This document shows, piece by piece, positions 5,278-5,282 of a stretch of 5,282 nt of DNA (its first letter is position 1; each line of letters starts with the position of its first letter). The notes beneath the pieces were generated by a model. It saw only the letters and a program-made list of their open reading frames with translations, did no database searches and was not told where the DNA came from. The stretch comes from Spirochaetales bacterium (lineage in GTDB: Bacteria; Spirochaetota; Spirochaetia; ARS1246). A program made the position numbers and the translations under genes. The stretch covers positions 1-5,282 of the forward strand of contig JAFGHN010000078.1 of the NCBI GenBank assembly GCA_016930115.1, written 5' to 3'.

Positions 5278-5282
5278 AATCC

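Overview
This is a compact bacterial window, moderately GC-rich by eye. It holds seven protein genes, all recognisable by family, and no RNA genes, mobile elements or CRISPR arrays. The combination of rubredoxin, ferritin, a CcdA/thioredoxin pair, endonuclease IV and glucose-6-phosphate dehydrogenase suggests an anaerobic or oxygen-tolerant bacterium that manages thiol, iron and oxidative stress. The sequence does not fix the phylum. The short dehydrogenase and the rubredoxin would suit a spirochaete-like or sulfate-reducer-like lineage, but that is a guess.

Layout. (1) Minus strand, 1-1054: a membrane-anchored thioredoxin-like protein, then one base later a CcdA/DipZ-type membrane thiol transporter that runs off the left edge. 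(2) 1055-1247: a divergent intergenic region with a good sigma70-type promoter facing right, overlapped by a near-perfect 16-bp palindrome. (3) Plus strand, 1248-4387: nfo (endonuclease IV), zwf (a compact glucose-6-phosphate dehydrogenase) and an EpsC/CysE-type serine O-acetyltransferase, with gaps of 62 and 12 bases. (4) 4388-4497: a convergent intergenic region with a strong hairpin terminator whose T-run serves the minus strand. (5) Minus strand, 4498-5187: ferritin followed after 15 bases by rubredoxin, with a putative promoter and an imperfect palindrome upstream of ferritin.

How the genes may work together (inference). Zwf supplies NADPH, which feeds thioredoxin reduction and, through CcdA, the extracytoplasmic thioredoxin. 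The acetyltransferase makes the precursor of cysteine. Endonuclease IV repairs oxidised DNA. Ferritin sequesters iron, and rubredoxin is a plausible electron carrier to or from it. The window reads as a housekeeping redox-homeostasis neighbourhood. I found no wholly new system. The points most worth a second look are the thioredoxin with His at the cis-proline position, the half-site array at the nfo promoter, the atypical start and sequence of zwf, and the ferritin-rubredoxin operon.
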